This document shows positions 6,027 to 11,901 of a stretch of DNA of 21,456 nt, one piece after another. The notes beneath the pieces were generated by a model, which had not been told where the DNA came from, searched no databases, and saw nothing but the letters and a program-made list of their open reading frames with translations. How positions within the stretch are numbered: position 1 is the first letter of the stretch; every line of letters begins with the position of its first letter. The DNA comes from a virus, in IMG/VR virus record IMGVR_UViG_3300044568_001844, positions 1 to 21,456 of that record. The stretch is one strand, 5' to 3'. The position numbers and the translations under genes were made by a program.

Positions 6027-6410
6027 TTAGTTGTTTTCGTATTCCGAGAGTGACGCGGACGTGCGCGTGTAAGTGCTGGTTCCCCAAAACATATCGTGTC
6101 CCATAGTCTCGGCCTCAACCTCAACAGTGGTTCCTGAGCGGTCGGTATTCTCCCAGTCACGAATGCGCAAACGTCCGGCGACGATAATACGGTCGCCCTT
6201 CTTAATTGATTCTGCGGCATTCTGCGCCAATCCGTGCTTGCACGAAATGGTGTACCAGTTTGTATCTGTGTCTACCCAACGCTGGTGGTACGAGTCATAT
6301 CGGCGTTGACTTGATGCCAAACGGAATGACGCTATGTGCAGACCTTCCGAGGTGGTGATATAGCGCGGCGTAGTGGCAACTAGTCCACGAACCATGATTG
6401 TGTCGGTCAT
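6027..6410 (-). CDS. ssb: Single-stranded DNA-binding protein
   Basis: A 127-aa OB-fold protein that coats single-stranded DNA during replication. It has the SSB order: an N-terminal strand (IMVRGLVATTPRYI), LHIASFRLASSQRRYD, WYTISCKHGLAQNAAESIKK then GDRIIVAGRLRIRDWEN, and a final strand TTVEVEAETMGHDM. The C-terminal tail is short (SLSEYENN) and lacks the DDDIPF-type tip that recruits partner proteins in bacterial SSB, as in some phage SSBs. ATG at 6410-6408 follows TAGGGATACAAA. It is driven by paired promoter-like elements at 6451 and 6467 and followed by a hairpin and two small genes. Confidence 0.87.
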   Translation of the reverse strand: MTDTIMVRGLVATTPRYITTSEGLHIASFRLASSQRRYDSYHQRWVDTDTNWYTISCKHGLAQNAAESIKKGDRIIVAGRLRIRDWENTDRSGTTVEVEAETMGHDMFWGTSTYTRTSASLSEYENN

Positions 6411-6426
6411 TTTGTATCCCTATTCC

Positions 6427-6443
6427 GGCGTGCATTTCACGCC
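6427..6443 (-). other. 5' leader hairpin of the SSB transcript
   Basis: GGCGTG (6427-6432) pairs with CACGCC (6438-6443) around a 5-base loop. It lies about 10 bases after the nearer -10-like box and 17 bases before the SSB start codon. Confidence 0.45.
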
Positions 6444-6450
6444 CTATGTA

Positions 6451-6477
6451 ATTAGTGTACCACATGATTAGCGTACC
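6451..6477 (-). promoter_or_regulatory. Tandem leftward promoter-like elements for SSB
   Basis: Two copies sit 16 bases apart on the minus strand: GGTACGCTAAT (6477-6467) and TGGTACACTAAT (6461-6451). The nearer copy has the TG extension. This is the only place with two full copies, which fits strong or two-step expression of SSB. No consensus -35 is seen. Confidence 0.6.
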
Positions 6478-6490
6478 GTGCAGGTAGGCA

Positions 6491-6515
6491 GTCAGCCAGT
6501 TCCACTTGTTTCCTA
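6491..6515 (-). repeat. Upstream element with ACAAGTGG core
   Basis: The minus strand reads TAGGAAACAAGTGGAACTGG, then CTGAC. It ends 13 bases before the first SSB promoter element. It is the second well-conserved copy of the element at 5629-5657. Confidence 0.65.
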
Positions 6516-6537
6516 CTAGGCCGATCGAGCTGCAACG

Positions 6538-6560
6538 ACAAAACCCCCCTTTCGGGGGGC
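6538..6560 (-). terminator. Intrinsic terminator
   Basis: Read leftward, CCCCCC-GAAA-GGGGGG is followed by TTTTG. It ends the unit containing the 148-aa gene and the 39-aa membrane protein. Confidence 0.8.
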
Positions 6561-6580
6561 TTGCCGGTTAGGGAATAACC

Positions 6581-6700
6581 CTAGAGCCATCGTTCGGAGT
6601 ACATGCTCGCGCCGACTAGCAGGGCGAGGATCACGGTACTCCACATCATGACGGTGGCAATTTCTTTCCATTTTTTGTGGGCTTTTGTGGGCTCATTCAT
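6581..6700 (-). CDS. Small single-helix membrane protein (39 aa)
   Basis: A basic N-terminus (MNEPTKAHKKWKE) precedes a hydrophobic segment (IATVMMWSTVILALLVGASM, about residues 14-33) and a short C-terminus (YSERWL). By the positive-inside rule the N-terminus faces the cytoplasm. ATG at 6700-6698 has GAAAGGACACATA upstream, and the gene sits between a GNRA hairpin and an intrinsic terminator. It could be a membrane-acting early protein (exclusion, holin-like or host takeover), but nothing identifies it. Confidence 0.68.
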   Translation of the reverse strand: MNEPTKAHKKWKEIATVMMWSTVILALLVGASMYSERWL

Positions 6701-6715
6701 TATGTGTCCTTTCGT

Positions 6716-6739
6716 GGGGAGCCGGTCTCCCGGCTCCCC
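6716..6739 (-). other. Intercistronic GNRA hairpin
   Basis: GGGGAGCCGG (6716-6725) and CCGGCTCCCC (6730-6739) form a perfect 10-base stem; the loop is GAGA on the minus strand. It sits 6 bases after a stop codon and 15 bases before the next ATG, the same layout as 5999-6020. No U-tract. Confidence 0.6.
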
Positions 6740-6745
6740 GATCGA

Positions 6746-7192
6746 TTAGTCCTGCCTGTTGATTTCGGTAATTTCCCAGTTGACGGTCTGGTATTCCCCG
6801 TCTCCCACGTACTCCTCGACATCATCATCTGAGACCATGTTTACCGGGTCTTGATTGTTAAGGCACGTCACGGGGATGGAGAGTATCGCGGTCCTAGTCA
6901 CCTCGACCTCGACGTAGTAGTGGCGTTCCCGTGTGTAGCCGGTTCCGAGTTCCGCCATCATGTAATCGAATTCGTCACAGTACCCGCGGTCTGTTGCGAT
7001 TTCTGCGGCACGTTCCCAAATCTTCCGGAGACGTTGGTCACTTGGCTCGATTACCTCGACATCCCAAATCGGCGTAAATGCCTTTTCAAGGCGTATCCGG
7101 CGCTCTGCCTCCGCGACCTCCTCGTGGAACGTGGCGGACGTGTTGCCTAGGTTGGTGCTTGTGGGCTCGTTGCCCGTGGTGCTCTCGTTCAT
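6746..7192 (-). CDS. Hypothetical protein, first gene of the left arm
   Basis: A 148-aa acidic protein. After a low-complexity Ser/Thr-rich start, residues about 20-80 are helical and charged (EEVAEAERRIRLEKAF and RKIWERAAEIA). The C-terminal half (ERHYYVEVEVTRTAILSIPV, then DDDVEEYVGDGEYQTVNWEI) looks like a small beta-rich domain. No family recognised. The frame is open to 7321, but the promoter element at 7242-7252 lies inside that extension. The ATG at 7192 has AGGGAAACC upstream, so I start there. It is the first gene of the leftward arm, opposite the first rightward gene. Confidence 0.68.
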   Translation of the reverse strand: MNESTTGNEPTSTNLGNTSATFHEEVAEAERRIRLEKAFTPIWDVEVIEPSDQRLRKIWERAAEIATDRGYCDEFDYMMAELGTGYTRERHYYVEVEVTRTAILSIPVTCLNNQDPVNMVSDDDVEEYVGDGEYQTVNWEITEINRQD

Positions 7193-7214
7193 GGTTTCCC
7201 TAACTATGTGTTTG

Positions 7215-7234
7215 ATGTGTACCGGATGGCACAT
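7215..7234 (-). other. 5' leader hairpin, possible degenerate promoter repeat
   Basis: ATGTG (7215-7219) pairs with CACAT (7230-7234), with CC/GG pairs possible inside. The minus strand also reads GGTACACAT here, resembling the GGTACACTAAT element. It lies in the short leader of the 148-aa gene. Confidence 0.35.
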
Positions 7235-7241
7235 AACCCAT

Positions 7242-7252
7242 ATTAGCGTACC
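7242..7252 (-). promoter_or_regulatory. Leftward promoter-like element in the divergent region
   Basis: An exact GGTACGCTAAT on the minus strand. It is 53 bases before the 148-aa gene and about 75 bases from the rightward copy at 7328, making a divergent control region. An ACAAGTGG core (minus strand, 7294-7287) lies 33 bases upstream, as in the SSB and clamp units. Confidence 0.6.
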
Positions 7253-7327
7253 GAGATGATGTTGCGAAATTTGCCGAGTACCCCCCCACTTGTAACAGGT
7301 CATTCGTCTGCATTTTCTCAAACGTAT

Positions 7328-7338
7328 GGTACGCTAAA
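7328..7338 (+). promoter_or_regulatory. Rightward promoter-like element at the arm junction
   Basis: TATGGTACGCTAAAC contains TG-G-TACGCT, an extended -10 form. A transcript starting about 7 bases downstream would begin at or next to the ATG at 7342. That leaves a 15-base leader with AGGAG in front of the ATG at 7357. It is the likely start of the rightward arm. Confidence 0.6.
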
Positions 7339-7356
7339 CCGATGAAAGGAGCTGTG

Positions 7357-7614
7357 ATGGCTACGAAGAAGGTTCTTGATGAACTAGATCCTGCTGGTGT
7401 GTCTGTGCCTACGACGGTAAAGAAGCCGGTTAGTAGGATGGGTGAGTATCCTCGGTACGCTCAGTCTGCGCATTATCAGGTTGAGGTTGGTGAGCCTGCG
7501 ACGGGGATTCCGGTTGCGCGGATTTCGCCTGTTGGTTGGGTGGGGATGCCGCCTTTGATTGTTCCGGAGTCTCGGATTGACGAACTTATTCAGCTTTTAA
7601 CGCAGGTACGCTAA
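7357..7614 (+). CDS. Hypothetical protein, first gene of the right arm
   Basis: An 85-aa protein of unknown function. It has a basic, Lys-rich start (MATKKVLDELDP), then about 30 residues with Pro/Gly/Val turns (GIPVARISPVGWVGMPPLIV), and ends in a helix (RIDELIQLLTQVR). Two in-frame starts exist. ATG 7357 has AAAGGAG 7 bases upstream and is preferred. ATG 7342 would only be used by a leaderless mRNA and adds five residues. Its stop overlaps the next start (TAATG). Confidence 0.68.
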   Translation: MATKKVLDELDPAGVSVPTTVKKPVSRMGEYPRYAQSAHYQVEVGEPATGIPVARISPVGWVGMPPLIVPESRIDELIQLLTQVR

Positions 7615-7615
7615 T
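7605..7615 (+). promoter_or_regulatory. GGTACGCTAAT copy across a stop/start junction
   Basis: An exact copy of the 11-base consensus, encoding the last codons (GTA CGC TAA) of the 85-aa gene and touching the next ATG at 7614. A -10 here would start RNA inside the next gene, so it may be a protein-binding site or chance codon use rather than a promoter. Confidence 0.35.
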
Positions 7616-7886
7616 GGCGAAGTCGGATGAGATGATGGCGATTATGCGCCAGACTGCGTTGAAGTTTTTTCCGAAAGCGTTGAAGGTTGAGGTTGGTGCT
7701 TTGCCGATTCCTCACGTGATCCTCACTGTTGGTGACGTGTTGTGTGAGATTCGCGTGAGCGACAAGTATGACCTTGAGGCTTTCCAAGAGGAAGTGTGGT
7801 TTCAGTTTAAGAAGCTGCAAACGAGCCTTGACATGAATGACGTTTCGGAGACACCTGAGAAAGCGATAACCATTGACGACAACTAA
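7614..7886 (+). CDS. Hypothetical protein (90 aa)
   Basis: A 90-aa protein with no recognised family. It has a helical N-terminus (EMMAIMRQTALKFFPKALKV), a beta-like middle (PHVILTVGDVLCEIRVSD) and a helical, acidic C-terminus. The ATG shares its A with the stop of the 85-aa gene (TAATG), so it is translated by coupling rather than from its own ribosome-binding site. It overlaps the next gene by 14 bases. Confidence 0.66.
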   Translation: MAKSDEMMAIMRQTALKFFPKALKVEVGALPIPHVILTVGDVLCEIRVSDKYDLEAFQEEVWFQFKKLQTSLDMNDVSETPEKAITIDDN

Positions 7887-8403
7887 CCCCTTTACTTACC
7901 TGCGCAACAAGTCGGGTATGACGATGCGACAGTTCTGCGATTTTTACAAGTTTGCTAAGCAGACGCTGATCGGCATGGAAGCTGGCTTGTACCCGGAGTT
8001 GTCCGTGCGGATGCTGGAAACTGCGAAGGACTTGGGCAAGCGTTTTGACATTCGGATCGACGATGAGCTGATGGATGCTTACGGCACGGCTGATTTGCAG
8101 ACGGCTTACACGTGGTGGATTGATTCCGAACGTGGGAATGTAGTTCCGAGCATTCGTACGTACAACCCGGACCAGTGGACTGACAAGCTTTCCCCGATGC
8201 ACTTCTTTGTGAAGAACACGACGGGCAGCGCGCAGGGGTTTGCTAAGCAGTTGAAGATTCCCCCGGCTACGCTGATGCGTTATGCCACTGGCAAGCAGGC
8301 TGAGATGCCTTCCAGCATTGAGCGTGCGCTTCGCGCGATTGATTACCCTTACATGGCACAACTAATTACTAATCAAAGAAACTGGACAATAGATAATGAA
8401 TGA
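7873..8403 (+). CDS. Regulator-like protein with two HTH-like segments
   Basis: A 176-aa protein. Residues about 8-50 (RNKSGMTMRQFCDFYKFAKQ then TLIGMEAGLYPE) resemble a Cro/XRE helix-turn-helix. A second similar segment lies at about 125-160 (SAQGFAKQLKIPPATLMRYA then TGKQAEMPSSIERAL). Two such domains in one chain suggest a dimer-like reader of a repeated or inverted DNA site. The start is a TTG at 7873, within the end of the previous gene, with only a weak purine run upstream. It is a good candidate for a phage regulator that could bind the repeats in this genome; that link is inference. Confidence 0.66.
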   Translation: MTTTNPFTYLRNKSGMTMRQFCDFYKFAKQTLIGMEAGLYPELSVRMLETAKDLGKRFDIRIDDELMDAYGTADLQTAYTWWIDSERGNVVPSIRTYNPDQWTDKLSPMHFFVKNTTGSAQGFAKQLKIPPATLMRYATGKQAEMPSSIERALRAIDYPYMAQLITNQRNWTIDNE

Positions 8404-8521
8404 TTACGACCTGTGGGCTCAACTCACTGAACTGAACGGACTGAACTTTTTTCTGGGCGTTGCTGTGCTCGCCATTATTGGGTGGGTGATCGCAGCCGTT
8501 GAAAAACATCGTCGATCGTAG
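8396..8521 (+). CDS. Small single-helix membrane protein (41 aa)
   Basis: Forty-one codons: an acidic start (MNDYDLWAQLTELNG), a membrane segment (NFFLGVAVLAIIGWVIAAV, about 17-35) and a basic end (EKHRRS). This charge pattern puts the C-terminus inside. The ATG overlaps the stop of the HTH gene and the TAG overlaps the next gene by 23 bases. There is no strong Shine-Dalgarno. It could be a holin-like, antiholin-like or other membrane protein. Confidence 0.58.
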   Translation: MNDYDLWAQLTELNGLNFFLGVAVLAIIGWVIAAVEKHRRS

Positions 8522-9200
8522 CGGCGGGATACTCGTCAGGGATCCGAAGAAAGGCTTCGTCCCTGTCGATACCCCCATCGGCTTCACCGATCTAGAGTTT
8601 CGTAATACGATAGCTGCCGCCTACACGCACTACCGGGCGACAGGCAAACTACCTACTGTCGATGACCTTGCTGAAATCAACAGGAACATCACAAAGAAAA
8701 CATATTCGTCGATCATTTTGACCGATGAGTTCAAGAAGGCGTTGTCTTACCGTGGGGTCGAATGGAATAATGAAGCTGGTCTAACACTGGAGCAACAGAG
8801 TGTTTTAATCAAACTTCAGGACTTCACGGATCGGCGTAGTCTTGGCGTTAAGCTTCGTGAGCTTGGCGTACCGATGGCCCGCTATCAGGCGTGGCTAAAA
8901 CATCCACTATTTAGAAAGGCGATGAATGATGCGGCGGAGAACGTCCTTTCAGAAGCCGTTGCCCCGGCACTCTTGGCGCTTTCGGGTAAAGCTGCTGCTG
9001 GCGAAGATCGGGCTATAGAGAAGCTTCTTGAGATCTCTGGGCGGTGGAATCCGAATGCTCAGAGTGTCGAGGATGCTCGCATCGTTGTTATGACTTTGCT
9101 GGAAGCTATAATCAAACATGTGCCCGATGCCGATGTGCGCAAGGCGATTATGAGCGAGGTTTCACTCGCGGCAGGTACACTTGAAGCATTGAATCCATAG
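8499..9200 (+). CDS. Probable small terminase subunit (HTH DNA-binding)
   Basis: A 233-aa protein. The centre (LGVKLRELGVPMARYQAWLK then HPLFRKAMNDAAENVL) is a helix-turn-helix of the phBC6A51 type, often found in small terminases, which bind the packaging site and hand DNA to the large subunit. The following helices (APALLALSGKAAAGEDRAIE then KLLEISGRWNP) would be the oligomerisation part. The start is TTG at 8499, overlapping the 41-aa membrane gene, with no strong ribosome-binding site; a later start is possible. It is 3 kb from the large terminase, which is unusual, so a different HTH role cannot be excluded. Confidence 0.6.
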   Translation: MKNIVDRSGGILVRDPKKGFVPVDTPIGFTDLEFRNTIAAAYTHYRATGKLPTVDDLAEINRNITKKTYSSIILTDEFKKALSYRGVEWNNEAGLTLEQQSVLIKLQDFTDRRSLGVKLRELGVPMARYQAWLKHPLFRKAMNDAAENVLSEAVAPALLALSGKAAAGEDRAIEKLLEISGRWNPNAQSVEDARIVVMTLLEAIIKHVPDADVRKAIMSEVSLAAGTLEALNP

Positions 9201-9209
9201 GAGATTATC

Positions 9210-10511
9210 TTGGCTACCTCTACTACTCGGCTTGGCCTTACTAAGCCGGACGGAACAGATCTTGTCGATGTTGCGGTTCTCAACACTAACTTTGACAAGA
9301 CGGACGCGGCTGCGGGTGCTTTTGTTTGCACGTCCACGACACGCCCCTCTACGCCTTACAGCGGTCAGATTATCTATGAGACGGACACTGATCAGTCTTT
9401 TGTGTGGGATTCGGCTACGAGCACGTGGAACGTGCTGACTCCCGGTGCAACCGTGTGTACGTCAGCTTCACGCCCAGCTTCTCCGGTCCCGGGTCAGGTA
9501 ATTTATGAGACTGACACAAAACTTACGTATGTGTATGCGTCGGGTACGTGGGCCCCTGTTGTCAATGAGCAGGCTGTAATTCCTTTTATTAATCGCACCA
9601 ATTTTTTGATCAACGGCGGCTTTGATATTTGGCAGCGGGGAACATCCTCTACAGCTAACGGTGTTTACATTGCTGACCGTTGGATTCACGAGCGATATGC
9701 AGGGACGCACACCGTTTCGCGTTCTACGGACGTACCAGTGACTACACTTCAGTACTCACTTTCTTTTGCCTCTACTTCAGGCAGTTCTCCATCTTTGTTT
9801 CAACGTATTGAAGCAGCGAACGCTGCTCAGCTTGTTGGGCAAACTGTTACATTTTCTATTTGGGCAAAAAGCACTGTTGGTACGGGCGGTTTGTCATGGA
9901 CCTCATTTTTTCCCACAACGACAGCAGACACATTTAGTGCTATAACCACGGATCAAACTGGTGTTTTTAACGCAACCATGACTGTCGGTACGTGGACGCG
10001 ATATTCTGCGACATTTACGGTTGCAGCTGGGGCTGTGCGCGGGTACGGTGTAAATGTTTTTCGCAGCGTAACAACAGCGAATACGACAACTTTGTACGCT
10101 GGTGCGCAACTTGAAATTGGAACAGTTGTTACTGCGTTTCGGCGTAACGCACCAAGTATTCAAGCTGAGCTTGCTGCTTGTCAGAGGTACTACTATCGAG
10201 CCGTAGCTGATAGCGCTTATGGGTGGTTTGGAATGATGAGCCACGCCAGCACTACTTTAGGTCTTATGGTTATAACTCTCCCAGTGACTATGAGAGCTGC
10301 CCCGACGCTGTTTGAATCTAGCGCAATCGGTGCTTTTCAATACATAGGCCCTACGGGAACACTATCTTCGCTAAGTCTAAGCACTGATGGAAATAACTCA
10401 AGGCAGATAGCAGTTAACGTAAACGGTGGAAGCTTTACTGGAGCAAGTGCCGGTTTTCTTCGCGCAAGCAACAATGCCGCAGCGTTTATCGGAGCAGGCG
10501 CGGAACTTTAA
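9210..10511 (+). CDS. Minor tail / tail fibre-type protein
   Basis: A 433-aa virion protein. It opens with a motif common in actinophage tail proteins (LGLTKPDGTDLVDVAVLNTN then FDKTDA). Two tandem repeats of about 40 residues follow (CTSTTRPSTPYSGQIIYETD at about 40 and CTSASRPASPVPGQVIYETD at about 83), each ending in a Trp-containing strand. From about 130 it reads as a jelly-roll-like domain (NFLINGGFDIWQRGTSS then ADRWIHERYAGTHTVSR), as in phage sugar-binding tail parts, rich in Ser/Thr and Gly to the end. TTG start at 9210 follows AGGAGATTATC. It probably contacts the cell surface. It lies apart from the other tail genes, which are not in this window. Confidence 0.75.
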   Translation: MATSTTRLGLTKPDGTDLVDVAVLNTNFDKTDAAAGAFVCTSTTRPSTPYSGQIIYETDTDQSFVWDSATSTWNVLTPGATVCTSASRPASPVPGQVIYETDTKLTYVYASGTWAPVVNEQAVIPFINRTNFLINGGFDIWQRGTSSTANGVYIADRWIHERYAGTHTVSRSTDVPVTTLQYSLSFASTSGSSPSLFQRIEAANAAQLVGQTVTFSIWAKSTVGTGGLSWTSFFPTTTADTFSAITTDQTGVFNATMTVGTWTRYSATFTVAAGAVRGYGVNVFRSVTTANTTTLYAGAQLEIGTVVTAFRRNAPSIQAELAACQRYYYRAVADSAYGWFGMMSHASTTLGLMVITLPVTMRAAPTLFESSAIGAFQYIGPTGTLSSLSLSTDGNNSRQIAVNVNGGSFTGASAGFLRASNNAAAFIGAGAEL

Positions 10512-10531
10512 AACAAACAATTAGGAGACGT

Positions 10532-11791
10532 ATGAGCTACATAAACACCCTTGCCCAGTATCGCATGAGCGATAATTGGGCAGAGCATTTAGCTAGAGGT
10601 TCCCGGGGTGGAATTGATTACGCTGTCCGAACAAACACGCCAATTCCAGCGCCAACGGACGGTCGTTTAGAGAATCGCCCGATGACGAATGGCTTTGGCA
10701 ACTACATTCGTTTTCACCACGGCAACGGTTTTATCGACGAATACCTGCATTTGAAAGACGGCGGGTTTGTTGCTGAGGGAAACTACAAACAGGGTCAGAT
10801 TATTGGATACTCAGGTTCGACCGGGCAATCAACTGGACCTCACGTTCACTGGCATCTTATTGATCCAAGTGGTCGCCGCGTAAACCCCCTTGACTATGTT
10901 GATGGCGGCTCTGGAACTAACTCAAACGCAGTAAATATTCAAAATCTTCTAAACAAGTTTGGGTATGGACTAGTTGCTGACGGAATTATTGGGCCTAAAA
11001 CAATATCTGCTATCAAAGACTTTCAAGCCAAAAACGGGCTAGTAGTTGACGGCATTGTTGGCCCAAAGACGTTGGCTGCGTTAAACGCCAGCCCGTCTGG
11101 CGCGCTTGCTGTTGATGGTGACTTCGGCACAAAAACTATTAAAGCGCTTCAGCGTGCCCTTGGGGTTGTTGACGATGGATCGTTCGGACCTGCCAGCACA
11201 TCTGCCCTTCAGTCTTTTCTTGGCGTTACTGCGGATGGTTCGTGGGGGTCCGCAACTACACGTGCGCTTCAGGCATATCTTGGCGTAACTGTCGATGGGT
11301 CTTTTGGCCCTCAAAGTATTCGCGCCATGCAGGAACGCTTGAACGCGGGGCAGTTTACGAAGCCGACTGCGCCGACCCCGCCTCCTACCAAGCCTGAGCC
11401 AGTAATTCCACCAGTAGTAACTCCTCCAGTTTCAGAAAAGCCAGAGGTTATTGTCCCAGAAAAACCCGCGAAACCCGTAAAGCCGATTCGCCCTCCCCGC
11501 CCAACTAAACCCATAAAGGATCTAATCGTGCCAACTATTAAACCCCTTCCCTCAGACGCAAACAACGCAGCTCAAGATGCCCTTGGAATTCTTATTCCGA
11601 AGGCTAAAAACCGCAAGATTGCTTACGCACTCTACGGACTTGCCGCACTCGTGATCAGCAACCTGTCGGTTGCTGTTATGGCAAGTGGTACTCAGGCTCC
11701 GATCTGGCTCATTGTTGCTAGCGCTGTTGTCGGAAACCTTGCGGTTCCCTTCACTACGCTTGCCATCGCCAACGCCTCGTCTAAGAAGTAA
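10532..11791 (+). CDS. Endolysin (M23-like) fused to a holin-like C-terminus
   Basis: A 419-aa lysis protein. Residues 1-125 are an M23/LytM-like endopeptidase: GGIDYA (Asp29), EYLHL (His73) and GPHVHWH (His104, His106). Residues about 133-275 hold about six peptidoglycan-binding repeats of the form DGxxGPxTxxALQ (Asp150, 173, 195, 215 and later). A Pro/Lys linker (about 278-345) precedes two hydrophobic helices (about 363-384 and 389-412) like an actinophage holin. The first zinc-ligand His of the usual HxGxD is replaced by Arg (RGGID); His19 may serve instead. ATG at 10532 has TTAGGAGACGT. It cuts peptidoglycan at host lysis; the C-terminus could place it at the membrane or act as a holin. 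Confidence 0.85.
   Translation: MSYINTLAQYRMSDNWAEHLARGSRGGIDYAVRTNTPIPAPTDGRLENRPMTNGFGNYIRFHHGNGFIDEYLHLKDGGFVAEGNYKQGQIIGYSGSTGQSTGPHVHWHLIDPSGRRVNPLDYVDGGSGTNSNAVNIQNLLNKFGYGLVADGIIGPKTISAIKDFQAKNGLVVDGIVGPKTLAALNASPSGALAVDGDFGTKTIKALQRALGVVDDGSFGPASTSALQSFLGVTADGSWGSATTRALQAYLGVTVDGSFGPQSIRAMQERLNAGQFTKPTAPTPPPTKPEPVIPPVVTPPVSEKPEVIVPEKPAKPVKPIRPPRPTKPIKDLIVPTIKPLPSDANNAAQDALGILIPKAKNRKIAYALYGLAALVISNLSVAVMASGTQAPIWLIVASAVVGNLAVPFTTLAIANASSKK
11528..11791 (+). CDS. Possible internal-start free holin (87 aa)
   Basis: Inside the endolysin gene, in frame, GTG at 11528-11530 has AAAGGA 7 bases upstream (11515-11520). Translation from it gives an 87-aa protein of exactly the two-helix part: a short hydrophilic start (MPTIKPLPSDANNAAQDALG), helices around AYALYGLAALVISNLSVAVM and APIWLIVASAVVGNLAV, and a basic end (ASSKK). 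That is the size and layout of a class II type holin. Fused and free forms could both be made. The ribosome-binding site is visible; use of this start is inference. Confidence 0.45.
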   Translation: MPTIKPLPSDANNAAQDALGILIPKAKNRKIAYALYGLAALVISNLSVAVMASGTQAPIWLIVASAVVGNLAVPFTTLAIANASSKK

Positions 11792-11793
11792 AC

Positions 11794-11877
11794 GTGGACG
11801 AGGAAGTAGAAGTAGTCGGCTCCTGCATAGTGCCCATTGACCCAATGGATGCCATGCAGTGCGAATCCTGCCAGTAA
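11794..11877 (+). CDS. Tiny Cys-containing ORF (27 aa)
   Basis: A GTG start two bases after the endolysin stop opens 27 codons (VDEEVEVVGSCIVPIDPMDA then MQCESCQ), acidic at the front and with a C-terminal Cys-x2-Cys. The upstream AAGAAG is a weak ribosome-binding site. It ends before the hairpin and terminator. It may be a real microprotein or chance. Confidence 0.35.
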   Translation: MDEEVEVVGSCIVPIDPMDAMQCESCQ

Positions 11878-11881
11878 AAGT

Positions 11882-11900
11882 GTTTAGTCGCTAACTAAAC
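11882..11900. other. 7-bp hairpin before the terminator
   Basis: GTTTAGT (11882-11888) pairs with ACTAAAC (11894-11900) around CGCTA. It sits immediately before the strong terminator and may help pausing or processing. Confidence 0.45.
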
Positions 11901-11901
11901 A

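Noticed and set aside
7193-7321. Longer start for the 148-aa gene at 7321
   Set aside because: It would cover the promoter element and leader hairpin at 7215-7252, while ATG 7192 has a good ribosome-binding site.
9059-9337. Minus-strand frames under tail, capsid and portal genes (for example 9059-9337, 15927-16607, 16818-17426)
   Set aside because: They mirror the codon pattern of strong forward genes, have no ribosome-binding sites and show no domain; they are shadows.
10532-11791. Sequencing frameshift joining separate endolysin and holin genes
   Set aside because: The linker reads as a continuous Pro/Lys-rich chain without a stop or frame change, and the internal GTG is in the same frame. 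A true fusion is simpler, though not proven.
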